Made by a program: the position numbers and the translations under genes. The notes below the pieces were generated by a model. That model did not search any database. It was not told the origin of the DNA and was given only the letters and a program-made list of their open reading frames with translations. A stretch of 64,000 nt of DNA, from positions 1 through 64,000 of IMG/VR virus record IMGVR_UViG_3300045044_000056. One strand, 5' to 3'. How positions within the stretch are numbered: the first letter of the stretch is position 1; the number at the start of each line of letters is the position of its first letter. This DNA is from a virus. Below, piece after piece: positions 15,807-23,975 of the stretch.

Positions 15807-16326
15807 TTTGTTACATTATACGATTTTACCGCTCTTGATGTGTGGTGCTCTCAAAGGCAGTGGCTCAAAACGAAAAAACGCCCGGGCTGAATTCCAGGCG
15901 TTCTTAACCTTCCGGCCGCTTTTTGATGTGCGTGTGAGGCTAGCCAAAATTTTTTGGCGCGCAAGAGCTTTTCGCACAACCTGGGAAGTTTTGCCCCCAG
16001 CTGGGCCTCGGGCGCGGCGTCCAGTTAACGGACTGCGCAGCGCCCCCAGTTGCGCGTCAGCAGGCAATCTGGGGGCGCGTTGCCCCCAGTAATATTGCCC
16101 CCAGTTTTTCTTGGGCTACGCCCAAAAAACTGAGGGCAACTGGGGCCGCGCCCTCGCGAGGTGGGGGCAGCTTCCCCCAGTTTCCCCCAGTTCGCAAATT
16201 ACTGGGGGCGACACATTATTATATAGAGCCGGGCTCATTTCGGCTGTTGGTTGGCACAACTTTTTCGCAGTGCATGCAAACTTTTTACGTGCACTTGACA
16301 GAAATTGTGGTCAAAGCGGTTTGCGC
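15807..16326. promoter_or_regulatory. 520-bp intergenic region with promoter elements for the plus-strand gene
   Basis: No convincing gene. Besides the CCCCCAGT cluster (separate entry) it holds a stem TTGGGC-TAC-GCCCAA near 16107 flanked by T and A runs. It also has an inverted repeat AGTGCA/TGCACT (16269-16295) that ends on a TTGACA box (16295-16300), 27 bases before the ATG at 16327. This looks like a repressor-controlled promoter, although no clear -10 box is visible. Confidence 0.45.
15990..16215. repeat. CCCCCAGT iteron-like cluster, both orientations
   Basis: At least eight copies of CCCCCAGT or its complement occur in about 220 bp (near 15994, 16043, 16067, 16082, 16096, 16160, 16175, 16184 and an inverted copy near 16202), several extended to CCCCCAGTT. 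Spacing is irregular and both strands are used, unlike the strict arrays. Such clusters are typical of replication origins, partition sites or packaging sites. It sits between a possible small terminase gene and the gene carrying array 2. Confidence 0.75.
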
Positions 16327-16629
16327 ATGACCTGGAAGATGCGATTGCCCGAGGAGGAGATCGGCGAGATCGTGGGGTGGCACGGTCAGTGGTGTTTACG
16401 AGATCGAGGGTTCAAGCCGGAGGGGCAGCCGTGGCGGCGACTGTATTTGCTTGCGCCGGAGGAGAAGCACTTGCCTAAAGAGAAGCGTAGCAAGCGGCGG
16501 AAGCTGGCCTATCATTTTGCGTGGAATGGCGAGCGGCTAAGTCGCAACAGTGATGCTGTGCAGCTTTTGAAGAATTATCCGGCGGTCCATGCCGCGGTGT
16601 TTGAGATGTGTAAGAAGGCATTTAACTGA
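16327..16629 (+). CDS. Hypothetical protein whose stop codon begins array 2
   Basis: 100 residues (MTWKMRLPEEEIGEIVGWHG...). It has a central basic stretch (KEKRSKRRKLAYHF) and a C-terminal helix with a Cys (AVFEMCKKAFN). The frame extends upstream into the iteron region, but the ATG at 16327 is the sensible start. The first unit of array 2 (AACTGAGCCA) overlaps its stop codon TGA. Function unknown; the basic region may bind nucleic acid. Confidence 0.6.
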   Translation: MTWKMRLPEEEIGEIVGWHGQWCLRDRGFKPEGQPWRRLYLLAPEEKHLPKEKRSKRRKLAYHFAWNGERLSRNSDAVQLLKNYPAVHAAVFEMCKKAFN

Positions 16630-16858
16630 GCCAGGAGCGCCGAGAGCACCAGAAGGTCATGAGCGAGCCACCCCAGTTGAGAGCACCAGGCAATGGGAGC
16701 GAGCCACGCCCTACGAGAGCACCAAAGTATATGAGCGAGCCACGCCGGATGAGAGCACCATGCTTAAGGAGCGAGCCAGAAACCGGGAGAGCACCAAGCC
16801 TTAGGAGCGAGCCACGTCAGTTGAGAGCACCATAAATCGGGAGCGGAGCGAGCTTAGG
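16624..16858 (+). repeat. Array 2: A/B repeats, about 13 half-units
   Basis: Same structure and orientation as array 1. It begins with a degenerate A (AACTGAGCCA, overlapping the stop of 16327-16629). B is at 16642, 16679, 16715, 16751, 16787 and 16823; A is at 16661, 16697, 16733, 16769 and 16805. It ends in a degenerate GAGCGGAGCG. Segments are 8 nt except one of 9 (16652-16660). Three segments are identical to array 1 in the same slot type and order: CGCCGGAT (A to B), TGCTTAAG (B to A) and AGCCTTAG (B to A). The one between the last two is different (GAAACCGG here, TAATCGCT in array 1). The final segment TAAATCGG recurs inside the irregular 10-nt segment of array 1 near 12475. Confidence 0.95.
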
Positions 16859-16948
16859 CCCTCTTGCAATTCTCAAGTAATTATTGATAGGCTATTCAAG
16901 TAAGCCTTTAATTTGCACGGCTGGGGACTTGGCGTCGCGGTTTTGCGC

Positions 16949-17929
16949 ATGGCCAGGGCAAGGCGCCAACTGGTTAGCATTGCTGACCCGATTGCATTGG
17001 GCCGTGGGTTTGCGGCTGCCGGCGGGCGCTTGGCCACGGAAGGTTTTGAGATCGCCGCACGGCTGCATGCGGATCTGCGCGAGCAATGGACGACGAAGCC
17101 AGTTGGGTTGGGGGTTGCAGAGGCCTTGGCTGGCATGGTTCGGCCGAAGCCGATCCGGGAGAACTTGGTTAGCTTAGCGATCGAGGCCGAGCGTGTGGGC
17201 CGGCTGGCGGTTGCCGGGCTGATGCTGGCGGAGCTGCGGATCTCGTTTGGGCGGGATGCCGACTGGAGAGCGTTTGCAGGCCAGCATCTTCCATTTGGGT
17301 TGGAGCGTGCTGAGCATCTGATTGGCGCGGTGGTGCACCGCAATTCGATGGCGTACTGTGCCAAGTGCAAGGCCGGCGTCCGCTGTGAGTGCTCCTGTGG
17401 CGTGCCCTATATCCCCGAGGTGCCGTGGGAGCGTGAGCCTGCAGCTCTGCCGGAGCCGGTGCATTCAAGTTCGGCTTTAGAGCGGGCGCTGGCGGCGATT
17501 AAAGCTGAGCCCGGCAAGTCTAACCGGCTGATCGCGAAGGAAATTGGGGTAGCTGACGATACCGTTAGGCGTGCTCGCAAAAAATATGAGGCCGATCGCG
17601 CACCTGATCGCGCACCTGTACGCGTTGGTGCTGACGGCAAGTCCTATCATCTACCCACGCACAGCCAAAGGCACCGAAAGGCACCGCCGCCTGATGATGG
17701 CAGCCTAGCGAATGAATTGGTGATTGCGCCGCTGGTGAAGTTCGCGACCGCCTACGTCAACACCATCAATGAATTTGATGACCGCAAGCTGCGCACCGAC
17801 TTCACGCGCGAGGATCGGGATGCGATCGCGGATACATTTTACTCGATCATGAATGACCTGGGTTTGCTCGCCCAGCGTTTCAACGACGTCACCCTTGAGC
17901 AACATCAGAATGGAGGAATACACCAATGA
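16949..17929 (+). CDS. Putative DNA-binding protein with Cys cluster and helix-turn-helix
   Basis: 326 residues from ATG 16949 (the frame is open further up to a TTG at 16913). The first ~130 residues are Ala/Arg-rich helices. A Cys cluster follows (YCAKCKAGVRCECSCG, starting at an internal Met at 17349), probably zinc-binding. Next is a helix-turn-helix (GKSNRLIAKEIGVADDTVRR) and a basic linker. The part from 17349 is the most protein-like, so translation may start there. It is the first gene downstream of array 2. A regulatory or replication role is inferred. Confidence 0.6.
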   Translation: MARARRQLVSIADPIALGRGFAAAGGRLATEGFEIAARLHADLREQWTTKPVGLGVAEALAGMVRPKPIRENLVSLAIEAERVGRLAVAGLMLAELRISFGRDADWRAFAGQHLPFGLERAEHLIGAVVHRNSMAYCAKCKAGVRCECSCGVPYIPEVPWEREPAALPEPVHSSSALERALAAIKAEPGKSNRLIAKEIGVADDTVRRARKKYEADRAPDRAPVRVGADGKSYHLPTHSQRHRKAPPPDDGSLANELVIAPLVKFATAYVNTINEFDDRKLRTDFTREDRDAIADTFYSIMNDLGLLAQRFNDVTLEQHQNGGIHQ

Positions 17930-18444
17930 CGCGTTATTACACGGCCCCCGATGGGGTGAAATATCCGCTGACTGAAGCGCCCTACTCGATGAGTTTCACA
18001 ATCTATCGCTCAGACCGCCACAAAGCGCACGCTGGCGATCCGCACAGCTGCCTCATCGCGATGGGCATCAAGCGCAACCGCGATGTGAAAGACGTCTTCA
18101 TTGGAACGGGTCGCGACGCTTACGTGGTGTTCCACGCGCGTGATGATCAACCGGCCCATGCGGTCCACTTTGTACTGGGGATGACCACGCGTCGGGTCAT
18201 TGATGCCTTCGATCTCAATAAGCGCGCGACGACCATGAAGATCGAGCTGAAGCGTCCGACCAAGGGCAGAACCCTGGAGGTGCGACGCACGATGGACAAG
18301 AGCCGCCGCCAGAAGATCAAAGACGGTGCGCACACAGTCAAAAAACGCGCCACGCCACAGACGAGCCGTATGCGGCGGCTCGGCATCGCCCATCGGCCAC
18401 GCCCGCAGATCTCCAATGCCGGCAACGTCAGCGCGGCGGAATAG
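17926..18444 (+). CDS. Hypothetical protein
   Basis: 172 residues. The N-terminal ~95 residues look like a compact alpha/beta domain (DRHKAHAGDPHSCLIAMGIK, DVFIGTGRDAYVVFHAR). The C-terminal ~70 are basic (KSRRQKIKDGAHTVKKRATP). Its ATG overlaps the stop of the upstream gene. It converges with the ATPase gene at 18457 with 12 bases between. Confidence 0.6.
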   Translation: MTRYYTAPDGVKYPLTEAPYSMSFTIYRSDRHKAHAGDPHSCLIAMGIKRNRDVKDVFIGTGRDAYVVFHARDDQPAHAVHFVLGMTTRRVIDAFDLNKRATTMKIELKRPTKGRTLEVRRTMDKSRRQKIKDGAHTVKKRATPQTSRMRRLGIAHRPRPQISNAGNVSAAE

Positions 18445-18456
18445 CCGCACCGTCCA

Positions 18457-20079
18457 TCAAAGCTGCGCCTCATCGAGCACCCGCCCGGGCCGCATGCTTT
18501 CATTGACGCGAAGGCAGGGGCTCGGCACGTTCGGGCCCTTTTTCTTTCCGGTCTTGACCGGTTGCTGGACAATTTCGACGACGCGCTCCTTGACCCAAGC
18601 GGCCAGAATATCGCGCGCCTCCTGCTCGCTGCATTGCAATTCAGCCTGGATCACGTAGCCGCCCCAGCGACTTGTAATGCGACTGCCGCGGCCTTCGGGG
18701 TTGGGCGCAAATGGATCACCAGTGCGATCACCAGCATCGGTCACGAAGCCGATGTTGAACTTGTCGAGAATCGCGTTGGCCTGCAGCTCGCTCATATTGT
18801 CGAAGGCACTGGGTGATCGCCATGGCAGCAGAATGCCAACCTCATCTGCCGGCTCCCCATCATCGCCGGCATTCGGCAGACCAACCGATATTTTCTCAAA
18901 CCACCTGGCGCGCTTGGTGACCAACGTGACATTGGCCTTGGCATCGTCAAAGCGCAGATAGCGCGCGCGCTTTTCGTCATCGATGTTCAACCTGGTGGCC
19001 TCTTCGACCGTCATGCCGAACAGCGTGCAGACAATACGGGCAACCCCAACCAACGAGCCGCCACCACGCGCAGCATCCATGTCGCCGGCCATCTGCTGAG
19101 CGTATTTCTTGGCGTGATGCACCAGCAGCACCGCCGTGTTGGTGCGACGCGCCACCTCGCGCCACAGCACGGCCGCCCATTTGAGCTCCGAGTTATCGTT
19201 CTCATCCCCGACAAAGGTCTCGGCAAACGGGTCAACGATCAAAATATCAAAGTGGTGCGTCATGATGGTCGCCACGATCGCATCCATCACCGGCGTGCGC
19301 GTGACGGCCTTGGTGCGATGATCGGCCCGCGCAATCACAATGCTCTCAGGCTGCGCTGCAAACGCGAGATTGGGCAGCTGTTCGAACTTCATCACCTTGG
19401 CAGCGCCATAAAGCCGGCGCTTCATCTCATCCTCGTCTTCCTCGGAATTGATCACCAATACCCGGAACACACCGCGCGGCCGCCAGCCGCCCCATTCCGG
19501 CGTGCCGCTCGCACACACCATGCCGAGCTGCAACGTGAACAGCGACTTGCCAGAGCCCGGCGGCGCCACCAGCAAGGTGATGTTGCGCCGGAGCAAGAGG
19601 CCAGGCACCGCCCATGGCCGGCGCGGAATCGCTTTGCCATCGAGCGGAAATGGAAAGATGACCGGCACCTCGGCCGGCTGCTGATCCTTGCCATTGATCT
19701 TCTGCGCACCATCGTCTGGCACCTCGTCGAGTATTTTCTCGAGCCCCGACGGCGGCGGAACAGGCGGCGGTGCCTTGGCGACCTCCTCCGCTAAAATTTT
19801 CTGGATCTCATCGACGCCAAAATGCGCAGTCAGGTCTCGGCTCTCAGCCAGCGCATACAGCTCATCAAGTGCATCGTTGCGCGCAATGCCGTGCCAGCTG
19901 CTGAAACATTCATGCACACCGTTTTTCCAAACGGTGAACACCGCATCGCGCGCCTGCATCGGATGCAAGGCGGTCGACGCCGCAATCGACATGCTGCGCC
20001 CGATCGACGCGAAGCCCTCTGCATAGGTTCGCCCGATCGTCGCACGCTGATCATCGGACTCGTGGATCTCATCGACCAC
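18457..20079 (-). CDS. RepA-like AAA ATPase/replicative helicase
   Basis: 540 residues. The core has Walker A (LLVAPPGSGKSLFTLQLG, about residue 180), EDE-rich switch region (VLVINSEEDEDEMKRRL), Walker B (FDILIVDPFAETF), and VLLVHHAKK sensor-like motif, the pattern of AAA_25/RepA hexameric helicases. The N-terminal 150 residues have a short helical domain that may interact with a primase or initiator. A GTG start with AGGAG eight bases upstream decides the start. First in position to unwind phage DNA, with DnaA-like protein upstream in the same operon. Confidence 0.85.
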   Translation of the reverse strand: MVDEIHESDDQRATIGRTYAEGFASIGRSMSIAASTALHPMQARDAVFTVWKNGVHECFSSWHGIARNDALDELYALAESRDLTAHFGVDEIQKILAEEVAKAPPPVPPPSGLEKILDEVPDDGAQKINGKDQQPAEVPVIFPFPLDGKAIPRRPWAVPGLLLRRNITLLVAPPGSGKSLFTLQLGMVCASGTPEWGGWRPRGVFRVLVINSEEDEDEMKRRLYGAAKVMKFEQLPNLAFAAQPESIVIARADHRTKAVTRTPVMDAIVATIMTHHFDILIVDPFAETFVGDENDNSELKWAAVLWREVARRTNTAVLLVHHAKKYAQQMAGDMDAARGGGSLVGVARIVCTLFGMTVEEATRLNIDDEKRARYLRFDDAKANVTLVTKRARWFEKISVGLPNAGDDGEPADEVGILLPWRSPSAFDNMSELQANAILDKFNIGFVTDAGDRTGDPFAPNPEGRGSRITSRWGGYVIQAELQCSEQEARDILAAWVKERVVEIVQQPVKTGKKKGPNVPSPCLRVNESMRPGRVLDEAQL

Positions 20080-20093
20080 GACCGGCTCCTGAC

Positions 20094-20726
20094 CTAGCTC
20101 TGGACGGTTTTGTGATTCCGTGTGTTAGCGAGCCACGGGAACTCTTGGCGCAACCGGTCGGCAGCCTGCTTGACGGTCGCATCGTTCGCCAGCGCCCTGC
20201 TCAAACAAAGCCACAGCTGATCTTCAATCAGGCGGTAGTCGACGAACTTGCGGCCCTCCGCTTCCTCCGCCAACCGCTTCGCCCGATAAGCATCATTGAA
20301 GTCGCGTAGCACACCGCTGCCCTTGAGCACGTCCATCACGGCGCGCGCGCGCCGAGAGAGATCGCGCGTCTTGTCCATCACTTGATCGTGCCGAGATACC
20401 CGCTTGATCACCTCGGCGGCCTCAGCAACGCGCTCGACTATCTTGACGACGGTATCGAGTTCAGCCGAAACGATGATCGGCTCTTCAATGTTGGGAAACA
20501 TCGCGAGCGGCGCGCCCGCAAGCCACACCGCGACCTCAAGCTGATCACACCATACCACCCATTCCAGCTGGAAATTCTGCCCGCGCAGCCAGTTGTTTGT
20601 CTCTCGCAGATTGGTGCTTGGCCCAATCCGCAGCATGCCGCCCGGCCCGCGCGCAATGTAAAGCGCCGCCGTCTTGCTCGCGCGCAAATAGCTGTTGGTC
20701 GCCGGATCTGGTAATTCAACGGCCAC
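20094..20726 (-). CDS. Hypothetical protein with GIY-YIG-like N-terminus
   Basis: About 210 residues from GTG 20726. The N-terminal segment (LYIARGPGGMLRIGPSTNLR) has the spacing of T5orf172/GIY-YIG proteins (Y-I, G-x-x-(K/R)-I-G-x-S, R). The catalytic residues are incomplete, so activity is doubtful. The C-terminal half is helical and charged. It overlaps the zinc-ribbon gene upstream by 11 bases and precedes the ATPase. Confidence 0.55.
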   Translation of the reverse strand: MAVELPDPATNSYLRASKTAALYIARGPGGMLRIGPSTNLRETNNWLRGQNFQLEWVVWCDQLEVAVWLAGAPLAMFPNIEEPIIVSAELDTVVKIVERVAEAAEVIKRVSRHDQVMDKTRDLSRRARAVMDVLKGSGVLRDFNDAYRAKRLAEEAEGRKFVDYRLIEDQLWLCLSRALANDATVKQAADRLRQEFPWLANTRNHKTVQS

Positions 20727-20901
20727 TTGCTGCTGCCTCCAGTGTCGCCAGCATTTCTGCCTCACAGCGCGGGCAATAAACCCACAGCTTGCCGTCAGCG
20801 CGCAGAATCAGACGCAGCGCATCCATGGCGATCTCCCGATTGCACAATGAACACAGGCCATCGGTGCGTAACCGTGGCGTGCCGAGCGAATGTAGGTCCA
20901 T
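20716..20901 (-). CDS. Small zinc-ribbon protein
   Basis: 61 residues with two CxxC pairs (CSLCNREI and YCPRCEAEM) about 21 residues apart, a typical treble-clef or zinc-ribbon spacing. It sits in the replication operon and probably binds nucleic acid or a protein partner. Confidence 0.65.
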   Translation of the reverse strand: MDLHSLGTPRLRTDGLCSLCNREIAMDALRLILRADGKLWVYCPRCEAEMLATLEAAASGR

Positions 20902-20904
20902 GAC

Positions 20905-21492
20905 TCAGAACACGACCTCCTCATCGGCAATCAGACCATCGGCGATGATCTCCGCCGCCTCAAAGCTCTGACGCAGAACTTGCTGAACCGAGTAGCGCCC
21001 ACCAAACCAACGCTTCGCCATTAGTCGCTGCAGATCCAGCTCAAAGGCATTGGCATAGGTGTCGAGCTGAAACGCTAACAGCTGGGGAAAGCTCGCGCGC
21101 CGAAACAGATAGCGGCCTGGCCACACGATCGCCCGCCACATCAGGCTGATCTCTTTGGCCGACGGCTGCTCGCGCCGCCGATTGCGTGTTGAGGTCCAGT
21201 CCTGGTAGGCCGCCAAAAACTCCTGAGATAGCGTGCCCTCAACCGCCATTTCCTGCATGTCGACCGACATGCGACCCATGAACCGATCCCAGTCGCATGA
21301 GAACGCCGGCCACAACGAGCCGACGTGCGCAGTGCGCTCGCCTGGCAGCTGCTCGATCGTGCGCCGCGCCTGCGCAAAGCGCGCAAGCACATGCGGCGCA
21401 TTCCAGGCCTCCGGCTGATACTCAGGTGGAGGCAGCCCATCGAGCGGATGCCAATCATCAATGACCTCGCTGCCGACAAACAAGCGTGCCAT
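20905..21492 (-). CDS. Hypothetical protein of the replication operon
   Basis: 195 residues. Mixed helices with Trp/Pro-rich beginning (DDWHPLDGLPPPEYQPEAW), a core AKEISLMWRAIVWPGRYLF and an acidic C-terminus. I do not recognise the family with certainty. Its start lies next to the stop of the DnaA-like gene. Confidence 0.6.
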   Translation of the reverse strand: MARLFVGSEVIDDWHPLDGLPPPEYQPEAWNAPHVLARFAQARRTIEQLPGERTAHVGSLWPAFSCDWDRFMGRMSVDMQEMAVEGTLSQEFLAAYQDWTSTRNRRREQPSAKEISLMWRAIVWPGRYLFRRASFPQLLAFQLDTYANAFELDLQRLMAKRWFGGRYSVQQVLRQSFEAAEIIADGLIADEEVVF

Positions 21493-22062
21493 CTAGCCTC
21501 CGCGAATGATGTGGATGATTGCTGCGAGCTGGTCGGCGAGCTTGCTATCGCCAAGCGCCAACCGTTTCGCAACCGTACGAACCGCATGAAGGATTGATGT
21601 GTGATCACGCTGCATCGCTTTGCCGATCATGGTCGTGCTCATCCGGTGTTGCGGGAGGATCGAGAGCAAGTACGCACAGATGTGCCGTGGACCAACATCT
21701 TTGGCCATCCGGGACGGACCAACGAGATCGGCCTTGTGCAGGCCGAAGTGATTGCAAACCGCCTTCATGATCGAGTTGATGTCAGTTACTTCCGGCGCGC
21801 TGGCGACGTGCAGCACGTCGCGCCCAATCGGCGCTGCTGCGCTTGGCACTGCTGGCGGCGCTGCTACTGCTGGCGGCGCTGCTACTGCTGCCGGCTCGGG
21901 TGCCGGCGCCGGTGTTGCTGCAGGTGGCGGCCTGTGCTTGGCTTCCGCCGCTGCCGCTGCCCGCTCAAACCGTTTCAGCCGCTCCTGACGCTCCCGCCAT
22001 AGCCGCTTGCGCAAGCTCTCGGTGGCCCGTCTCTCGTCATCGCTCAGCACCTCGATATTCAT
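21493..22062 (-). CDS. DnaA domain IV-like DNA-binding protein
   Basis: 189 residues from ATG 22062. An N-terminal charged helix (RESLRKRLWRERQERLKRFE type) and an Ala/Pro-rich linker lead to a C-terminal domain matching DnaA domain IV: ITDINSIMKAVCNHFGLHK-like helices and the signature MQRDHTSILHAVRTV (cellular DnaA: RDHTTVLHA). There is no AAA domain, so it can bind DnaA-box-like sequences but cannot hydrolyse ATP. Phage stand-alone domain IV proteins probably redirect or block host DnaA or mark the phage origin. The linker holds an 18-bp tandem DNA repeat (21848-21890) encoding AAPPAV units. Confidence 0.82.
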   Translation of the reverse strand: MNIEVLSDDERRATESLRKRLWRERQERLKRFERAAAAAEAKHRPPPAATPAPAPEPAAVAAPPAVAAPPAVPSAAAPIGRDVLHVASAPEVTDINSIMKAVCNHFGLHKADLVGPSRMAKDVGPRHICAYLLSILPQHRMSTTMIGKAMQRDHTSILHAVRTVAKRLALGDSKLADQLAAIIHIIRGG

Positions 22063-22504
22063 TGTTGTCTCCTCCCTTATTCCTTGGTCGTGGTAAAATC
22101 TCGTGCTGCTGCAGCAGCTCAACAGCGCTATCAATGTCGCTGCGGATCTCGTAGCGGACGTTGATGACGCCGCAATCTGTTTGGAATTGTTTTTGCGCTG
22201 GCGTTTGGCGGCCGCGGCGCGCCTTTAGCTCTAAGAACAGAAGATCGAGAGCCGCGGCCTTGTCTCGCCAGATGAACATGAGATCAGCCACACCCGGCCG
22301 TACGCCCATGGCCTTGAGCTTGGCCCCCAGCGCATCCTCGCGCAGTTCACCGTTTGGAATGTGCATCCAAATCACGCCTGGCCGAACCTGCCACCGCAGC
22401 CGCTCGGCCAATGCGATGTGCAGCTGCAGCTCCTTGGGTTCGGGCGCCCGGATCTTGCGCCAACGGCCTGAGAACAGCTCTTTCTGTTGCCCAGAAAACG
22501 TCAT
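22037..22504 (-). CDS. VRR-NUC domain nuclease
   Basis: 155 residues. PEPKELQLHIALAERLRW (early Glu), HIPNGELRED, GAKLKAMGVRPGVADLMFIW (catalytic Asp in GVADL) and LFLELKARRGRQTPAQKQF (E-x-K) match the VRR-NUC branch of PD-(D/E)XK nucleases, often structure-specific or Holliday-junction/Okazaki-flap enzymes. Its 3' end overlaps the DnaA-like gene by 26 bases. Confidence 0.87.
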   Translation of the reverse strand: MTFSGQQKELFSGRWRKIRAPEPKELQLHIALAERLRWQVRPGVIWMHIPNGELREDALGAKLKAMGVRPGVADLMFIWRDKAAALDLLFLELKARRGRQTPAQKQFQTDCGVINVRYEIRSDIDSAVELLQQHEILPRPRNKGGDNNEYRGAER

Positions 22505-22744
22505 CTACCTGACACCCTGATTTTGGGAAAAATTTTTTTGTTGCTCGACGTCCTCATCCTTGCCTGGGAATTTCAAAGCTGTCCGCACCGCCCCCACCGC
22601 CTCGGCAACGCGCGCTGAGTTGACATCAAACATGTCGGCAAGCACCTGCAGGGCAACGCCGCGGATCAAATAGAAGTATGCGACCTTGAGTTTTTCCTCG
22701 GGTGTCAGCGAGGTTTTGCGTTCATAGCCGCGCGCTTCAGTCAT
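22505..22744 (-). CDS. Small helix-turn-helix-like protein
   Basis: 79 residues. The middle (KLKVAYFYLIRGVALQVLAD, then MFDVNSARVAEAVGAVRTAL) can form a helix-turn-helix. ATGA overlap with the methyltransferase gene upstream suggests co-translation. Function unknown. Confidence 0.6.
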   Translation of the reverse strand: MTEARGYERKTSLTPEEKLKVAYFYLIRGVALQVLADMFDVNSARVAEAVGAVRTALKFPGKDEDVEQQKNFSQNQGVR

Positions 22745-23592
22745 GCAGCCGCCTCCGACACTTCATTGCCCCAGGCATCCCAACCTGGCCGAGGTGGTCC
22801 ACGCCGATTGAGTTCGATTTTTCGAAGATTTGGAAAGTAGCTCTCGATCAGTTCAAGAAACTGCTCGGGCTTGGCTGAATGTTCCTTGCGCGCGATGGCG
22901 AATACCGATGGAAATTGATCGCCCATCGCAGGTGCAGGTATGTCACCCCTGGTGCCGACGAGCAGGAGTTCATGCCGATTGCGGAACCAATATCCGGTGC
23001 CAATGTGGACCTTGTCCCATATCGCGTGGCTTCGATATTCGAATCCCCAAGCCTCCATGACGCGCATTGCATCACGCAGCATGGGCACGGTCGCCCACAA
23101 GAACAGAACGCAATCATCAGCGGCAATCGATGCAACATCTCGGCTGGCAATTTCATCGGTGACGCTTGTCGGATAGTGATTGTCAGCTGCACGATCCATG
23201 CCCGTCTCACGACTGTATGGCTCAAAGCGCCATTCGGGGTCGGCAACGATGACGCCGTAGCGCTTGGCCGGGAGTGCCGCCTGCTTGGCGGACAGCTCGT
23301 GCTCGCGCTGGGCACGACGCTCGGCTTTGGTTGTCCCCTTTTCGGACACTTTTGTCCGCTTTCCGGACACGTCGTCATGGAGCGTCGATTTGCTTATCCC
23401 CAATGCCTTCGCCGCCTGCCGCTGGCTCACCCCGGCTTCGATCAGCTTGCTCGCCATCTCGCGCCGAGCCGCGACAGTCAGGCGCAATTTCTCCGGTGAC
23501 GTATGGCCTTCCTCGATGCCCCAATCGACGAGATCGCGAATGTGAGTCAGCAAGCCGCCAGCGATTTTGGTGAAGCGTTCGTCGCTGCTCAT
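22741..23592 (-). CDS. MT-A70-family adenine methyltransferase with N-terminal HTH
   Basis: About 283 residues from ATG 23592 (a TTG at 23613 is possible). Residues ~50-75 hold a helix-turn-helix (SQRQAAKALGISKSTLHDDV). The methyltransferase core has YGVIVADPEWRFEPYS, LFLWATVPMLRDAMRVMEAW, GTGYWFRNRHELLLVGTRG and KPEQFLELIESYFPN, the circular order of MT-A70 enzymes. The catalytic motif is DPEW rather than the usual DPPW. It probably makes N6-methyladenine, for protection against restriction or for regulation. Confidence 0.87.
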   Translation of the reverse strand: MSSDERFTKIAGGLLTHIRDLVDWGIEEGHTSPEKLRLTVAARREMASKLIEAGVSQRQAAKALGISKSTLHDDVSGKRTKVSEKGTTKAERRAQREHELSAKQAALPAKRYGVIVADPEWRFEPYSRETGMDRAADNHYPTSVTDEIASRDVASIAADDCVLFLWATVPMLRDAMRVMEAWGFEYRSHAIWDKVHIGTGYWFRNRHELLLVGTRGDIPAPAMGDQFPSVFAIARKEHSAKPEQFLELIESYFPNLRKIELNRRGPPRPGWDAWGNEVSEAAA

Positions 23593-23609
23593 GGTTTCAA
23601 AATCTCCGG

Positions 23610-23975
23610 TCAAAATGGGAGAGTAACCGTGGCGTAATCGTCAGGATGAACACGAAGTTCGTAGAGATGTAGATAACGTGCCGGCACATTTTCATCGCCA
23701 TCATCAAACATCAGATTTTCTACAGCCTCGTCATCGAGGTCATCAGCATCTAACTTCCAATGTTCTTTTAATATGGCGCGAACAAAATCTAAGGCAGCGT
23801 GTTTGCTTGCAAACAGAATGAGTTCAATCACGTAAGGGCTATCTGTCCAGATTGGATCACCGGAATTGTACACGGCCCAGACATACTGTTCTGGAACGGC
23901 CAGCAAACGGCGCTTCATCTCATTTAGTTCACGGCTCGCACTCGATTGCCGCGGGGGCTGCGTATGACCTGTCAT
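23610..23975 (-). CDS. Hypothetical acidic protein
   Basis: 121 residues, acidic (DADDLDDEAVENLMFDDGDE) with beta-like ends (YLHLYELRVHPDDYATVTL). It is coupled to the upstream gene at 23972. Acidic small proteins in this position can be DNA mimics, but there is no specific evidence. Confidence 0.6.
   Translation of the reverse strand: MTGHTQPPRQSSASRELNEMKRRLLAVPEQYVWAVYNSGDPIWTDSPYVIELILFASKHAALDFVRAILKEHWKLDADDLDDEAVENLMFDDGDENVPARYLHLYELRVHPDDYATVTLPF

Noticed and set aside
16080-16326. N-terminal extension of the 16327 gene through the iteron region
   Set aside because: The extension is low-complexity translation of the CCCCCAGT cluster and promoter. ATG 16327 gives a sensible protein.
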